Under the pieces are notes generated by a model that had not been told where the DNA came from, searched no databases, and saw nothing but the letters and a program-made list of their open reading frames with translations. A program made the translations under genes and the position numbers. A stretch of 64,000 nt of DNA. Source: Sipunculus nudus (taxonomy: Eukaryota; Annelida; Sipuncula; Golfingiida; Sipunculidae). Positions 1 through 10,386 of the stretch are shown here, piece by piece (within the stretch, counting starts at the first letter, position 1; every line of letters starts with the position of its first letter). The stretch lies in NCBI GenBank assembly GCA_026874595.1, contig CM049312.1:68418929-68482928 (forward strand), written 5' to 3'.

Positions 1-7
1 ACAAAAT

Positions 8-225
8 CAGAAGCGGATGGGGGGGGGGGGAGGGGCATGTGGTTCCATTTTTTTTTCAGTCGCCGTAACCTGTTTTAAGAGTCTGAGACCATTTTTTGCG
101 GCCTGGACCATCTCCCCCCCCCCCCCCCCAACCGCGTTTCCCGGAGCTTAGGACCTTTTTTTAGGCTTACGTCACTAGTCCACTGGAGTTGCCTCCCCCT
201 CTCCTAAATCCTCGATCTGCCCCTG
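8..225. mobile_element. Short element with CAG...CTG ends (hAT-like MITE candidate)
   Basis: The left end starts CAGAAGCGGAT and is G-rich. The right end finishes ATCTGCCCCTG, so the two ends form an imperfect inverted repeat around long G and C runs. The same ends occur at 14536-14754, and related ends occur at about 47930-48121. No convincing 8 bp target duplication was seen. The class is an inference from the CAG start only. Confidence 0.4.
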
Positions 226-1650
226 AAAATGTGTGGGGATAAAACATGGTATGTCCCCACTAAAAACTTGAGGCGGCTTTGTGTCTCCTGCTCCCACCAA
301 ATTGTACCGATTGTCTTTTTTGACATACCTATCTTATGTTACTGGGCCTTTGATAAGACCTTTTAGTATACAAGCTGGTGACATCTAGCGGCTGTATCTG
401 ATGTTAGCTATTTGATCTTGGATATCGTTGAGTGAGATCAGATTTATTCTTACCTGCGGTATACCCTTCTTCCGACTTGCGACGTCTGTTTTTTTTTTTT
501 TTTTTTTTATTCGGTACGTAAAATAGCAGCCAAGTGTGTGTGTTTTGTGTGTTTTTCTTGTCTGAAAGCCTGAAAAAAGGTTGCATTGGCCAGATAAGGG
601 TTACCGAACCCCTGGACCATTATCCACTCTGGATCCGCTTCTGTTTTATCATTTTTAATTACCTCTGGACCACTATAAAAAGGCAATGCCATAGCCGCAT
701 CCCAAGGACCCTGACGTTCCCTTCATTATTAGAATCCGGGGTGGGGGAGTTACTTACACATCAATAATTTACTGATTGAAAATTACACATTTATGTAACA
801 TGACAACAATTACTTTTCTCAATTGCCTTATATCCTCATATTGCCCAATATCTCTTTATTATTTCCTTGTTCTGGTAAGGATGTTGATATCCTGAGCCCG
901 GTTAGTCCGGTAATAATCTGTCTTGATCACGCCCGAATTATTTCAGAGTGGTAACCTGGTAACTAGGTATGTCCGTTGTTTCCCTGTAGACCTCACGACC
1001 ATAGCTCTACATCACAGTTAGACTAATACAGCTGGCCACTGGCTATTACCAGAGACAACTACAGCTGTGTTCTATCTATCTCACTCTGTAGTTACATTCC
1101 ATTTCTGCCCAATGTTTCGGCGTTGCCAAGGTCACTTAAGTACAGCTATATACTATCCTATTTGCTAATAATAATGTTTCTAATTTTGTAACAATATTAA
1201 AGTGAAGTGGTCAAGAACGAAACTGAATCTTTAAAGAATGGAAATCATTTTACCATGCCTCATGACCGACAGTTTCATTCTCCCTTAAAATAGACAAGAT
1301 CAACCGTTAAATACGATTGTGTATGCTTTCTAGCAATACTAAGCACATGCGGAAAAGATTCCATGCATTATAACTCATTAAATTTTCTTGAATATGTATG
1401 GAACTTCTCCCCGCATACAGACATCTAAGTCGTACAAATACCGTGAAATAACTGCGGTCAGCATGATAGAAAAAGAATTAACAGTACAGTCTGTGCATTC
1501 ATATGATTGGTAATGTGTGTTAATTCTTCATTCATAGCCCATATTCTTAACTTTAATATAACGACTGATTACAGCGATAATGTTGAAATAGAATGGATGG
1601 ACGTTATTATGTGTTTTAGCGTCTGTGTCACATATTTCAAATATGGTGAG

Positions 1651-1735
1651 GGGTAAAAATGGCACAGGTAAAAATGGCACGGTAAAAATGGCACAGGTAA
1701 AAATGGCATAAATGTAAACTACGAAAAAATGGCAC
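1651..1735. repeat. Short tandem repeat, unit about 15 bp
   Basis: Four to five copies of a unit close to AGGTAAAAATGGCAC stand in a row. The equivalent place in the other 3 kb copy (16190-16255) has one unit more, so copy number changed after the duplication. Confidence 0.8.
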
Positions 1736-2337
1736 ACTGAAAGATATATATATGTTACACCCCAAACATGAAATATTTATCTATGATTATCATGTTATAT
1801 ATATTCAAACAGCTTTCAGGAAAGAAATTAAGTAATTAGTATAATAATAATCTGAAAATATTAAAGAAACTACTGAAGTCAGAATATCATTTACATGATT
1901 GTGAACAAGTAAAATAGAAATATTATACTTAATATATACAATTTATATAAGCAAATAATATAAACAGCTGTGGCAAACAACCAACCATGCAAGTACTCAG
2001 TATTGACTCAGTTTGGTCCCGTAATGAGTAGCTAAATAGGTTGTATCTGGTTAATGAAGCATAGTTTAATTAGGTGTGTATCTTCTCATCCATAGGTGAG
2101 TTGATTTTGTTTATGATAACGCACAGCTAGCTTGTGTCTGTTGTGCTCACACATAAGTAATTATAGGTTGATCATAATAATGTCTAGCAGGTGGTCTTCA
2201 TGTTTGTTGAATCAACAACTGTTAGAATGGCTTTTCCTTATCCTTTGTTGCAGGTAGCTGTGTTTGAACCAAGGCAAAAGATCTTCAAATATATTAGCGT
2301 CTGTATGATTTCAAATATATATACATTATTATATATG

Positions 2338-2338
<1 letters not shown>

Positions 2339-2411
<73 letters not shown>
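2339..2411. repeat. (TA)n microsatellite
   Basis: About 36 TA dinucleotides in a row. The array is absent at the matching site of copy B (near 16880). Confidence 0.95.
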
Positions 2412-2416
<5 letters not shown>

Positions 2417-2460
2417 ATATAATAATGTCATAACATTCATAACATTTCAAATATAAAGTA

Positions 2461-3107
2461 GAGCGCCGTTTTTCCGAAAGCGTCTGGAGACAAGTTTTTC
2501 GGTAAAAAGTTAGGGGTCTAGCGGCAAGTCTGTACGACAGTTAATGACAAATTTCACGCCATTTTACTGAGGGAACACCGTGTTTATTTTTTACCTACGT
2601 AATAGACATATAAACATATTTGATTTATTGTAGAGATTGTTTGGTGAAGATCAGTCTTACCTGTTTGTAGGAAACATGCATGCCCTTATTCCAATAAATT
2701 CACATCGGGGAAAGGTAAAATGACATCGCCATTGATGTAGTTTCTTTAAATGTCCACAGGCACCGCCAAGCGGCACACGCAAAACGAGTGAACGGCGAGG
2801 GAATAAAAGATTTGAACAATCGCAGAGCCTACTTACTATAATGGATAATTCATAATTTTCAAATTAATAAACCTATTGATTACCCTAGCCGACCTTGCAT
2901 AATTAACTTCCTAACTTCGTTTTATAAAAATGTTCTCTCTATTAATTTTTTCATTTGGATGATGGCAGGCTTGTAATCACGATCGTGCCGTGGGCAAACT
3001 CTTCTTCGACTCAACGACTCCACATCTCTGACAAGCAGATCTTGTTTGAGTAATGTTCTTCTTGACAGTAAAAGTGAAATGATTTTAATGATTAATAAGC
3101 TTAATAA
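2461..3107. mobile_element. Truncated copy of the 1.2 kb TIR element
   Basis: It begins with the same end (GAGCGCCGTTTTTCCGAA, preceded by TA) as the intact element at 16908-18111. It stops at 3107 without a right inverted repeat. The sequence between is collinear with 16908-17567. Confidence 0.7.
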
Positions 3108-4638
3108 TAACACGGGTTCTATAGCTGCTAAATGCAAACTTAACCATGCCTGGACAAAATATGCAAACGATCTGTTGTTCTACGCAAGCTTTCCTCAAAT
3201 GAAATTTTAGTTTCGTTCGCGCAAACCAGATGACATTTTTATTGAATGTATTAATAAATATACAAGTTTGATCGAGTCCCTGCGGACCAATCCCCTCTTA
3301 TAAATTTTGTATCACTTTCATCCTAAAATGGACTATTGAAACCGTGTCCGATATAGAGATTATGGTCTTCAATTATTATCACTCGGTAAAAGTCCGTCGA
3401 CGTGGTACTGTTTTTTCCCTTGGGCTATAACATCTTTCATTGACTGATGATAGATGGCGCTGCAAAAGGGGATTTCCACACCACAAGTCGGACCGTCCAA
3501 AAAATTCGCTCATATTTCAGACTTCTCGTACAATAAGGCTTAACTAAATTTGTGTTTTTTTTTATTTAACGCTAAAATAGACCATATGAATTCTGAATGT
3601 AGGCTAGGATTCCGTCCCGCAGTTCGGCAGTGATAAATATGCCGTAACCAGGTCACACGGGTGTATAATTGCATACGTGATCTCTCGGTCAATACTCGAA
3701 GAAATGTTAATGCAATCATCGGCACATGGCGGTTTCAGTCGAAGATTACCGAATCTTATTTCAGGACGACATGTGCAAAATTAAATATCCTGATGCTGGT
3801 AGTGAGGAAAATTGACTGGTATAAAATTAGTTTAGGGATATGATTCATGCTTTGTAATGCGATTTTATTTAATATTCTCTGGATATTAAAAATTTCCTTT
3901 TATCTAAACTATAAAAAGCAAGTTAAATTAAAAAAAAGCGATTTCCAGACAGAATATTTTCTTAATGACGTCCTCAGATGTTTATTATTTTATTGGAGCC
4001 AGTACACGGCGCCAAAGTTAGTTCGAAGTGGCATGATGTTAAAACAAAAAGAAAATTTTGACCCCTGAGGGGTATACTTCTGAATATTAAAAGTGTATTT
4101 ATTGTTGCTTTATTCTTTTTTGTCACATACCTATCTCAATTTCTTTAATATAAAGAAATAAAAAAAACACAAGCAAAAGGTTTACAGTAGTGAATTTATT
4201 CATTAGTGAATATATATATATATATAGGTAGGCTTAAGCTTCACATTTTTAAGATAGGAAAATAATTACATGGGTATCAAAAAAGTGGTGCGAGCCTGGG
4301 CCTGTAAATTTTATAACTAATTTCTACCCTAGAATATACAAAAATTGTCGCGTTAACAACAAAATATTCTTATCTCTAAGAGAGGCATCATATAAAAACA
4401 ATATAATATTTAATGTTATTTAATCTATCTACAGATGCGGATTTAAAGGGGGCGCAGAGCGCGCGCTCCATCTTTTTAAGATATCAGGGAAACGGAATAA
4501 CATACACTTATACCGAAAAATCAAGCAGACGCCCTTAAAATCGAGTAACGCATAATGCCGCTCTTGAACCATGTGTTCCTCTGAACCTATGACGGATGTT
4601 ACAGGTGCTCTTTTTATTGTGTGACACGGGCGTAGCAT
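3108..4638. other. Non-coding stretch before the LTR element
   Basis: AT-rich sequence with no recognisable protein or RNA gene. A short TA run lies at about 4209-4226. From about 4435 a CAGATGCGGATTTAAAGGGGGC start resembles the ends of the short CAG...CTG repeats. Otherwise I see nothing that I can name. Confidence 0.6.
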
Positions 4639-5353
4639 TGTTGTTGCATTTTGTGTTTGGTCCGTGCTGGTTGTACTCTCGTTGTCAGGTGAGCCTTGAG
4701 CTTTCACGCTTGGTCGTGGGTCACGTGATGAGCCTAGTATGTGTAGATACACAGCGATGTCTTTCTAGAAAATTCCTGAAACGCGTGTTTACTGTTGAGT
4801 AGGGTCCTTATAGACTGTTCGGGAAGTGGAAAAAAGGGGCTTTTTTTAGAACCAGAGGAAAGACAGCAGAGCAGATACCAGCGGACGCAGAAGCGTGTGT
4901 CATATTCTAAGACCTTATCCGACGAATGCGGCAATTATACATTTTCAAAGATTTTCTCCTGGATTTTATACATTTGGACTTCAGTTTACTTTCTGTGTTG
5001 TTGCAAGAACTTTCCACTGGACTGTCATTCTCCGAGAGTTTACATTCATAGGACTTATCTTGGTGACGGTGTTGGTATCGAGGTACTATACCATTATCTT
5101 TCTGTGTGATTATATTGACTTGTTGCTATAACGCTGTTTTACTGTATAATTGTATTGATTTAAGGTATTGTATTTTTAGGGTTGTTTTAAGAATAAATTA
5201 TAGTTATTTGTTAACAAAAAACCACTGACTTCCTTATTCATTTCCCTAGACATTTCACGCTGCTTAGTGTTACAGAATCTGTTTTTTTTATCTCTATTAC
5301 AAAATTTGTGTTCATCACGCATACGTGATCTGTTTATATTAGGTTCCATAACA
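4639..5353 (+). repeat. 5' LTR, TATA region deleted
   Basis: It starts TGTTGTTGCATT and ends ATAACA, the usual TG...CA form. It aligns throughout with 9639-10386 but lacks about 37 bp near 4830 that in the 3' LTR hold a TATATAAA box. A polyadenylation-like AATAAA lies near 5192. Confidence 0.9.
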
Positions 5354-5360
5354 TAAAATT

Positions 5361-5378
5361 TGGGGCTCTGGTCGGGAT
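5361..5378 (+). promoter_or_regulatory. Probable primer-binding site
   Basis: TGGGGCTCTGGTCGGGAT lies 7 bp after the LTR end. It resembles the TGGGGGCTCG-type site complementary to a tRNA-Pro 3' end, with mismatches. The tRNA assignment is tentative. Confidence 0.45.
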
Positions 5379-5521
5379 GCTTAATAGTTTTCAAATTTAT
5401 TAGGCCTTGACCTGGACATTTTTTATCATACCTTGTTAAGAAGATTACATATTGTTTACAGTACATTGTTTACAGGATTTATCTCAGTGTTTTTTTTTTG
5501 TTATTGTTTTAACATCTTAAC

Positions 5522-6841
5522 ATGGCAGATTTCAAACCTGAGACATTTGTTGACGATCCGGACACTTATCAACTTAAACAGTTGTCCAAAGACCAGTTGT
5601 TGCGTTTGGGACAACACTTGAGACTTAGTGTGAAAAAAAAGCTTTGAGAAAGCCTGATATCATTGCTAAAATCATACAAGATCTTATTAGCAAAGGTTTA
5701 ATTGAAGAAACTGAAGTTGAAACATAAAAAAATGACAGCCTTGCTATGCAATTAGAATTGAAAAAGTTGGAAATGCAACATGAGCTAGCATTAATAGGGA
5801 GGGAAGAACGGTTAGAAAGAGAAAGACTAGAAAAAGAAATAGAAAGAGACAGACTAGAAAAAGAAAAAGAAATTGAGTTAAAACGACTGGAGTTAGAAAG
5901 ACTTAAACTAGAACATACTCACAGTTTTGAGTTACTAAACACATTAGACTTGTCCCACCTTTTCAAGAAAAAGAGGTTGATAAATATTTTTTACACTTTG
6001 AGAATGTAGCTGAAAATTTAAAATGGCCTAAGAAAAATTGGACTACGCTGTTACAAAGTGTATTGACTGGCAAGGCCAGAGAAATTTATACAGAGCTTTC
6101 AGTAGAAGCTGCTGCTGACTATGACCTGGTAAAACGGTTAATCCTGAAAGGTTATAAAAGTTAGTTCCAGAGGCTTACCGCCAGAAATTCAGAAATTGGG
6201 AAAAGCGCAAAGAACAGACCTACGTAGAATTTGATAGGACAAAAGAGCAGTTGTTTGATCGCTGGTGTAGTTCTAAAAATGTAATGAAAGATTATGACAA
6301 TTTGCGCCAGTTGATTTTGCTTGAAGAATTTAAGCGCTGCATTAACGCAGATGTTAAAACTTTTCTCGATGAGAAAAGTCCTGAAACACTTGACATTGCT
6401 GCACAATTAGCTGAAGATTATTCATTGACACACAAAATGTCCTTTACTAGCAAATCAAACCAGTCATTCACGGATAAGAATGTAAAACAGTATGGTCAAA
6501 AGAAGTTTACAGCGCAGTCTCCCAGTACTAGTAGTCCTGATAGTTCAGCAAAGCCCATAGCTACACCTCAGTCCACGTCCACTGTGTCTAAGTCCAACAA
6601 AGACCAGTCATTTTCAAAGAAAATCTGTAATTACTGCAATAAGGAAGGTCATCTAATATCTGACTGCTGGAAACTTGCGAATAAACAAAATAGCAAACCT
6701 TCTGGTTTTGTTTCAAAATCTATGCATAGCATAGTACAAGAGCCAGGCTCTTTTCATGTAAATAAGGGGTGCAACTCCTTTGTTGACTCAAATAAAGATT
6801 TTGATGCTACGGAGGCCCAAGTGCCGTCTAAATCCAAATAA
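5522..6841 (+). pseudogene. gag remnant (coiled coil, SCAN-like region, zinc knuckle)
   Basis: Coding starts at ATG 5522 (MADFKPETF...) and breaks after 41 codons in an A8 run (stop 5645-5647). It resumes in another frame with a stop at 5725. A highly charged Glu/Arg/Lys/Leu segment (about 5746-5930) looks like a coiled coil. A further shift near 5955 leads into a segment (EVDKYFLHFENVAENLKWP) typical of gypsy gag, up to a stop at 6162. The last frame (6161-6841) holds the SCAN-like helices and a CX2CX4HX4C zinc knuckle (CNYCNKEGHLISDC, near 6627-6668). The protein would package element RNA; here it is broken at least four times. Confidence 0.85.
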
Positions 6842-7716
6842 GAATCCGTAGATTGCGGGGTAAAAACCACAGTTGATTCCTGCGAGGAATTAAATAAGGA
6901 TAGGTCCTTCAAGACTCGTAAATGGCGACCACCTGATGTATGCGCTGATGATGAGTGGGCCATCAAACATCAAATAGTAATGCCCAAAAGCTTTCGCAGT
7001 GAAGTTCTAAGCATGGCACATGAGGCTCCTTTGTCTGGCCATTTAGGTATAAATAAAACTTTTCAGAAAGTTAGTACACTCTTCTATTGGCCTAACCTCA
7101 GGAAAGATGTTGTACAATATTGTAAATCATGCCATACATGCCAGATGGTAGGCAAACCCCATCAGAATCCTCCTAAGCCCCCACTTAGGCTTATTCCTGC
7201 TTTCGAGGAACCATTCAGTAGGATTCTTGTTGATTGTGTTGGACCACTGCCCAAAACAAAATCTAGACATGAATACTTCCTGATGATAATGTGCGCATCT
7301 ACCAGGTTCCCTGGGGCAATACCATTGCGCAAAATTAATGCCAAAAGTATTGTCAAAGCTCTGACCAAGTTTTTTACAACGTTTGGATTACCAAAATCCG
7401 TCCAGTCTGACCAAGGGTCTAATTTTATGTCTGGCTTATTCCAACAAGTTATGCTTGAGCTAGGTATTAAACAGTACAGCTCTTCGCCATACCATTCTGA
7501 AAGTCAGGGCGCCCTCGAGCGTTTTCACCAGACATTAAAAAACATGATCAGAACTTATGCTATGACACACAGAAGGACTGGGATGAAGGAATCCACCTAT
7601 TGTTGTTTGCTGTCAGAGAATCCTTTCAAGAGTCCTCGGGTTTCAGTCCCTTTGAACTAGTTTTTGGACACTTCGTTCGAGGTCCATTGAAACTGCTTAA
7701 GGAAAAACTCGTGTGA
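6842..7716 (+). pseudogene. Integrase remnant (zinc and DDE core)
   Basis: The same frame as the end of gag continues past the stop at 6839-6841. An HHCC zinc domain is visible as HLGINKT ... CKSCHTC (about 7038-7140). The catalytic core follows, with DCVGPL (near 7223), SDQGSNF (near 7408) and the Glu of ALERFHQTLK (near 7515), giving the D,D,E triad of retroviral-type integrases. A frameshift near 7568 moves the reading to another frame, which ends at a stop at 7714-7716. The domain lies directly after gag and before RT, which is the notable feature of this element. Confidence 0.88.
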
Positions 7717-8060
7717 AAATCCTGATTATCTTAGTTTACTGCAGTATGTCTCAGACATTCGCACAAAACTACACAATGCTTGTGAGATTGCAAAGTCAAA
7801 TCTAAAATCTGCACAGTAAAATGAAAACAAAGAATGACAAGCACACTGTAAGTAGGACCTTTGAGCCTGGTGAAAAGGTCCTTGCTTTACTTCCCATCCC
7901 TGGCAGATCTCTGCAAGCTAGGTATTTTGGTCCTTACATTGTTGACATTGAAGTCGGTGATTTAAATTACATACTGTTGACACCAGATAGACGTAAGAAG
8001 AAACAACTGTGCCATGTTAACATGATAAAACCATATTATGACAGAAATGGCACATCATAA
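7715..8060 (+). pseudogene. Integrase C-terminal GPY/F-type domain remnant
   Basis: After a shift at about 7715 the frame runs to a stop at 7817. It then continues from 7821 in a third frame (KTKNDKHTVSRTFEPGEKVL...). ARYFGPYIV (near 7917) is the GPY motif of gypsy integrases and is followed by LCHVNMIKPYY. This places the end of integrase at about 8057. Confidence 0.75.
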
Positions 8061-8098
8061 ATGTTACTGCTGTTAATTGGGTAAAAACTGATCCTGAC

Positions 8099-9000
8099 CC
8101 AGTTAAAGTAGATACTGATTGTAAGTGTGATGTAGACATTCAGTGTGGTACAGTACCATTAAAAAACTCAGACACACTGTCACACTTTACCGCACAACGA
8201 CAAAAAGAACTCAAGAACCTGCTGCGGAATAATAAACATTTGTTTAGTGACATTCCAACGCGAACTAACATGTTGTGCCATGACGTCGATGTTGGCGAGG
8301 CAAGCGCAGTCAAGCAACATCCATATAAACTGAATCCAGAAAATTCAATATTTGCTGGACAATAATTTTGTTGAACCTAGTAACAGTAACTGAAGTTCAC
8401 CATGTATTCTTGTGCCAAAGCCTGATGGAAGTTACCGTATGTGCACAGATTATCGAAAACTGAACTCTGTCACGAAGACTGAAACGTTCCCGATTCCGAG
8501 GATCGATGATTGTATTGATAGAGTCGGTAGCTCCAGGTGTGTTGCCAAGTTTGACTTGCTAAAAGGATTCTGGAAAGTCCCGCTGACAGATCGAGCGAAA
8601 GAAGTGTCCGCATTTGTGACGCCGCAAGGACTGTACCAGTATAAAGTTATGCCGTTTGGCAAGTAGAACTTGCCAGCCACGTTCCAGCGCCTCATCAATA
8701 TGGTTGTCAAGGACATTCAGGGCTGCGACGCATATATTGATGACCTTATCGTGTATAGCGACACCTGGGAGAAACATCTGCAAATTCTTCGCGACCTCTT
8801 CGAAAGACTCAGTGAAGCACGTCTAACCGTCAACTTAGTAAAATCTAAGTTTTTTCATGCACAAGTAACATTTTTAGGTCATATTGTAGGGCAGGGTCAG
8901 GTAAAACCTGTTGATGCTAAAATAAGTGCTATTTCTGCATTTCCTAGACCAGAAAACAAAAAGCAAATAATGCGTTTTCGTGGTATGGTTGGATACTAAA
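8099..9000 (+). pseudogene. Reverse transcriptase remnant
   Basis: The N-terminal linker is readable from 8099 (HLFSDIPTRTNML). It shifts frame near 8345, has a stop at 8391 where a Trp codon is expected, and continues through LVPKPDGSYRMCTDYRKLN (8403-8460), AKFDLLKGFW (near 8549) and VMPFG (near 8647). A stop at 8664 interrupts just before NLPATFQRL. The catalytic YIDD is intact (AYIDDLIVYSD, near 8730). FLGHIVGQGQVKPVDAKI follows, up to a stop at 8997. This is gypsy-type RT, with thumb motifs in order. Confidence 0.9.
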
Positions 9001-9548
9001 GGAAGTTTTGTCCAAATTTTTCTGCTTAGCTGAACCTTTGAATAATTTGTTAAAGAAGAAACAAAGGTGTGTATGGAATGTTCAGTGTGAAAATGCATTG
9101 CAGAATTTGAAAGCAATTCTGCAAAGTTCACCAGTTTTAACAGCTCCAGACTTTTCAGTACCTTTTAAGTAAGCTGTAGATGTTTCTTTAGTGATAATGC
9201 TGCTGGTGCTGTGTTATTACAAGAAGGCAATGATGGCATAGATCATCAAATTTGTTATTTCTCAAGAAAGTTTAATGCAAACCAGAAAAAAAATACTCCA
9301 CTATTGAAAAAGAATGTTAGGCTTTGATTTTGGCGTTGCAACATTTTGAAGTTTATGTTACTTCATCAGTCAGGCCTATTATTGTCTTCAGTGATCACAA
9401 TCCTCCCCTCACGTTCATGAACAAGTTGAAGTGTAAAAATCAAAGATTGTTGAGATAGAGTTTGTTCTTACAGGATTACAATCTTGATATCGTGCACATT
9501 AAAGGAAAAGACAATGTACTTGCTGATTGCTTATCGAGATGTATATGA
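9001..9548 (+). pseudogene. RNase H remnant and pol end
   Basis: Connection sequence (PLNNLLKKKQR...) is readable after a frameshift near 9029 and ends at a stop at 9170. Past another shift come NAAGAVLLQEG, YFSRKFNANQ, STIEKE, ALQHFEVYV, FSDHNPPLTF and finally DNVLADCLSR (near 9510), the usual end of gypsy RNase H. At least five breaks are present. Nothing resembling a second integrase follows, which confirms the integrase-first order. Confidence 0.85.
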
Positions 9549-9612
9549 AATGTTGTAAACAAGATCTTTATGTAATGTTGTAAATAAGATGTTTTTTAAG
9601 ATGTTGTAAAAA
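9549..9612 (+). repeat. Four imperfect ATGTTGTAAA repeats before the 3' LTR
   Basis: ATGTTGTAAA-like words recur about every 15-25 bp. No clear polypurine tract is visible at its expected place just left of 9639. Confidence 0.6.
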
Positions 9613-9638
9613 TTTAGTGATTAACTATTAATTAGTGT

Positions 9639-10386
9639 TGTTGTTGCATTTTGTGTTTGGTCCGTGCTGGTTGAACTCTCGTTGTCAGGTGAGCCTTGAG
9701 CTTTCACGCTTGGTCGTGGGTCACGTGATGAGCCTGGTATGTGTAGATACACAGCGATGTCTTTCTAGAGAATTCCTGAAACGCATGTTTACTGTTGAAT
9801 AGGGTTCTTATAGATTGTTCAGGAGGTTGAAAATATTCCCGGCTTGGGGTTTGAAGGTATATAAAGGGGCTGTTTTTTTAGAACCAGAGGAAATACAGCA
9901 GAGCAGATACCAGCGGACGCAGAAGAGTGTGACAGATTCTAAGACCTTATCCGACGAATGCGGTAATTATACATTTTCAAAGAGTTTCTCCTGGATTTTA
10001 TACATTTGGACTTCAGTTTACTTTCTGTGTTGTTGCAAGAACTTTCCACTGGACTGTCATTCTCCGAGAGTTTACATTCAAAGGACTTATCGTGGTGACG
10101 GTGTTGGTATCAAGGTACTGTACTATTATCTTTCTGTGTGATTATATTGACTTGTTGCTATAACGCTGGTTTACTGTATAATTGTATTGATTTAGTGTAT
10201 CGTATTGTAAGGGTTGTTTTAAGAATAAATTATAGTTATTTGTTAACAAAAAAAACACTGACTTCTTTATTCATTCCCCAAGACATTTCACGCTGCTTAG
10301 TGTTACAGAATCTGATTTTTTTATCTCCATTACAAAATTTGTGTTCATCACGCATACGTGATCTGTTTATATTAGGTTCCGTAATA
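9639..10386 (+). repeat. 3' LTR with intact TATA box
   Basis: This is the partner of 4639-5353. It keeps the segment with TATATAAA at 9858-9865 that the 5' copy has lost. It ends GTAATA where the left copy ends ATAACA. Confidence 0.9.

Larger units (their letters stand above)
1..3107. repeat. 3 kb direct repeat, copy A
   Basis: This block is nearly collinear with 14528-17567 and looks about 95% identical by eye. The left boundary is not visible because the block already matches at base 1. The match stops near 3107, inside a terminal-inverted-repeat element whose right half is present only in copy B. Copy A carries a long TA array (2339-2411) that is missing from copy B. No open coding region is recognisable inside. 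It may be a segmental duplication or a large dispersed repeat; the sequence does not decide between these. Confidence 0.9.
4639..10386 (+). mobile_element. Ty3/Gypsy LTR retrotransposon, Gmr1-like order, decayed
   Basis: Two direct LTRs (4639-5353 and 9639-10386) flank gag-like coding, integrase, then reverse transcriptase and RNase H, all on the + strand. Placing integrase before RT is the reverse of ordinary Ty3/Gypsy elements. It matches the Gmr1-like group, known for gypsy-type proteins in a copia-like order. All coding parts are broken by frameshifts and in-frame stops (at 5645, 5725, 6162, 6839, 7714, 7817, 8363, 8391, 8664, 8997 and 9170 among others). No protease motif is visible. The first ~190 bp of the LTRs show about 8 substitutions, so the insertion is not recent. 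No target-site duplication is evident. The element cannot be autonomous in this state. Confidence 0.88.

Noticed and set aside
2191-2450. Open frames encoding (Tyr-Ile)n
   Set aside because: They are translations of TA microsatellites; the same applies near 12241, 26002, 36101 and 55373.
4429-4752. 107-codon minus-strand frame
   Set aside because: It crosses the LTR boundary at 4639 and resembles no protein I know.
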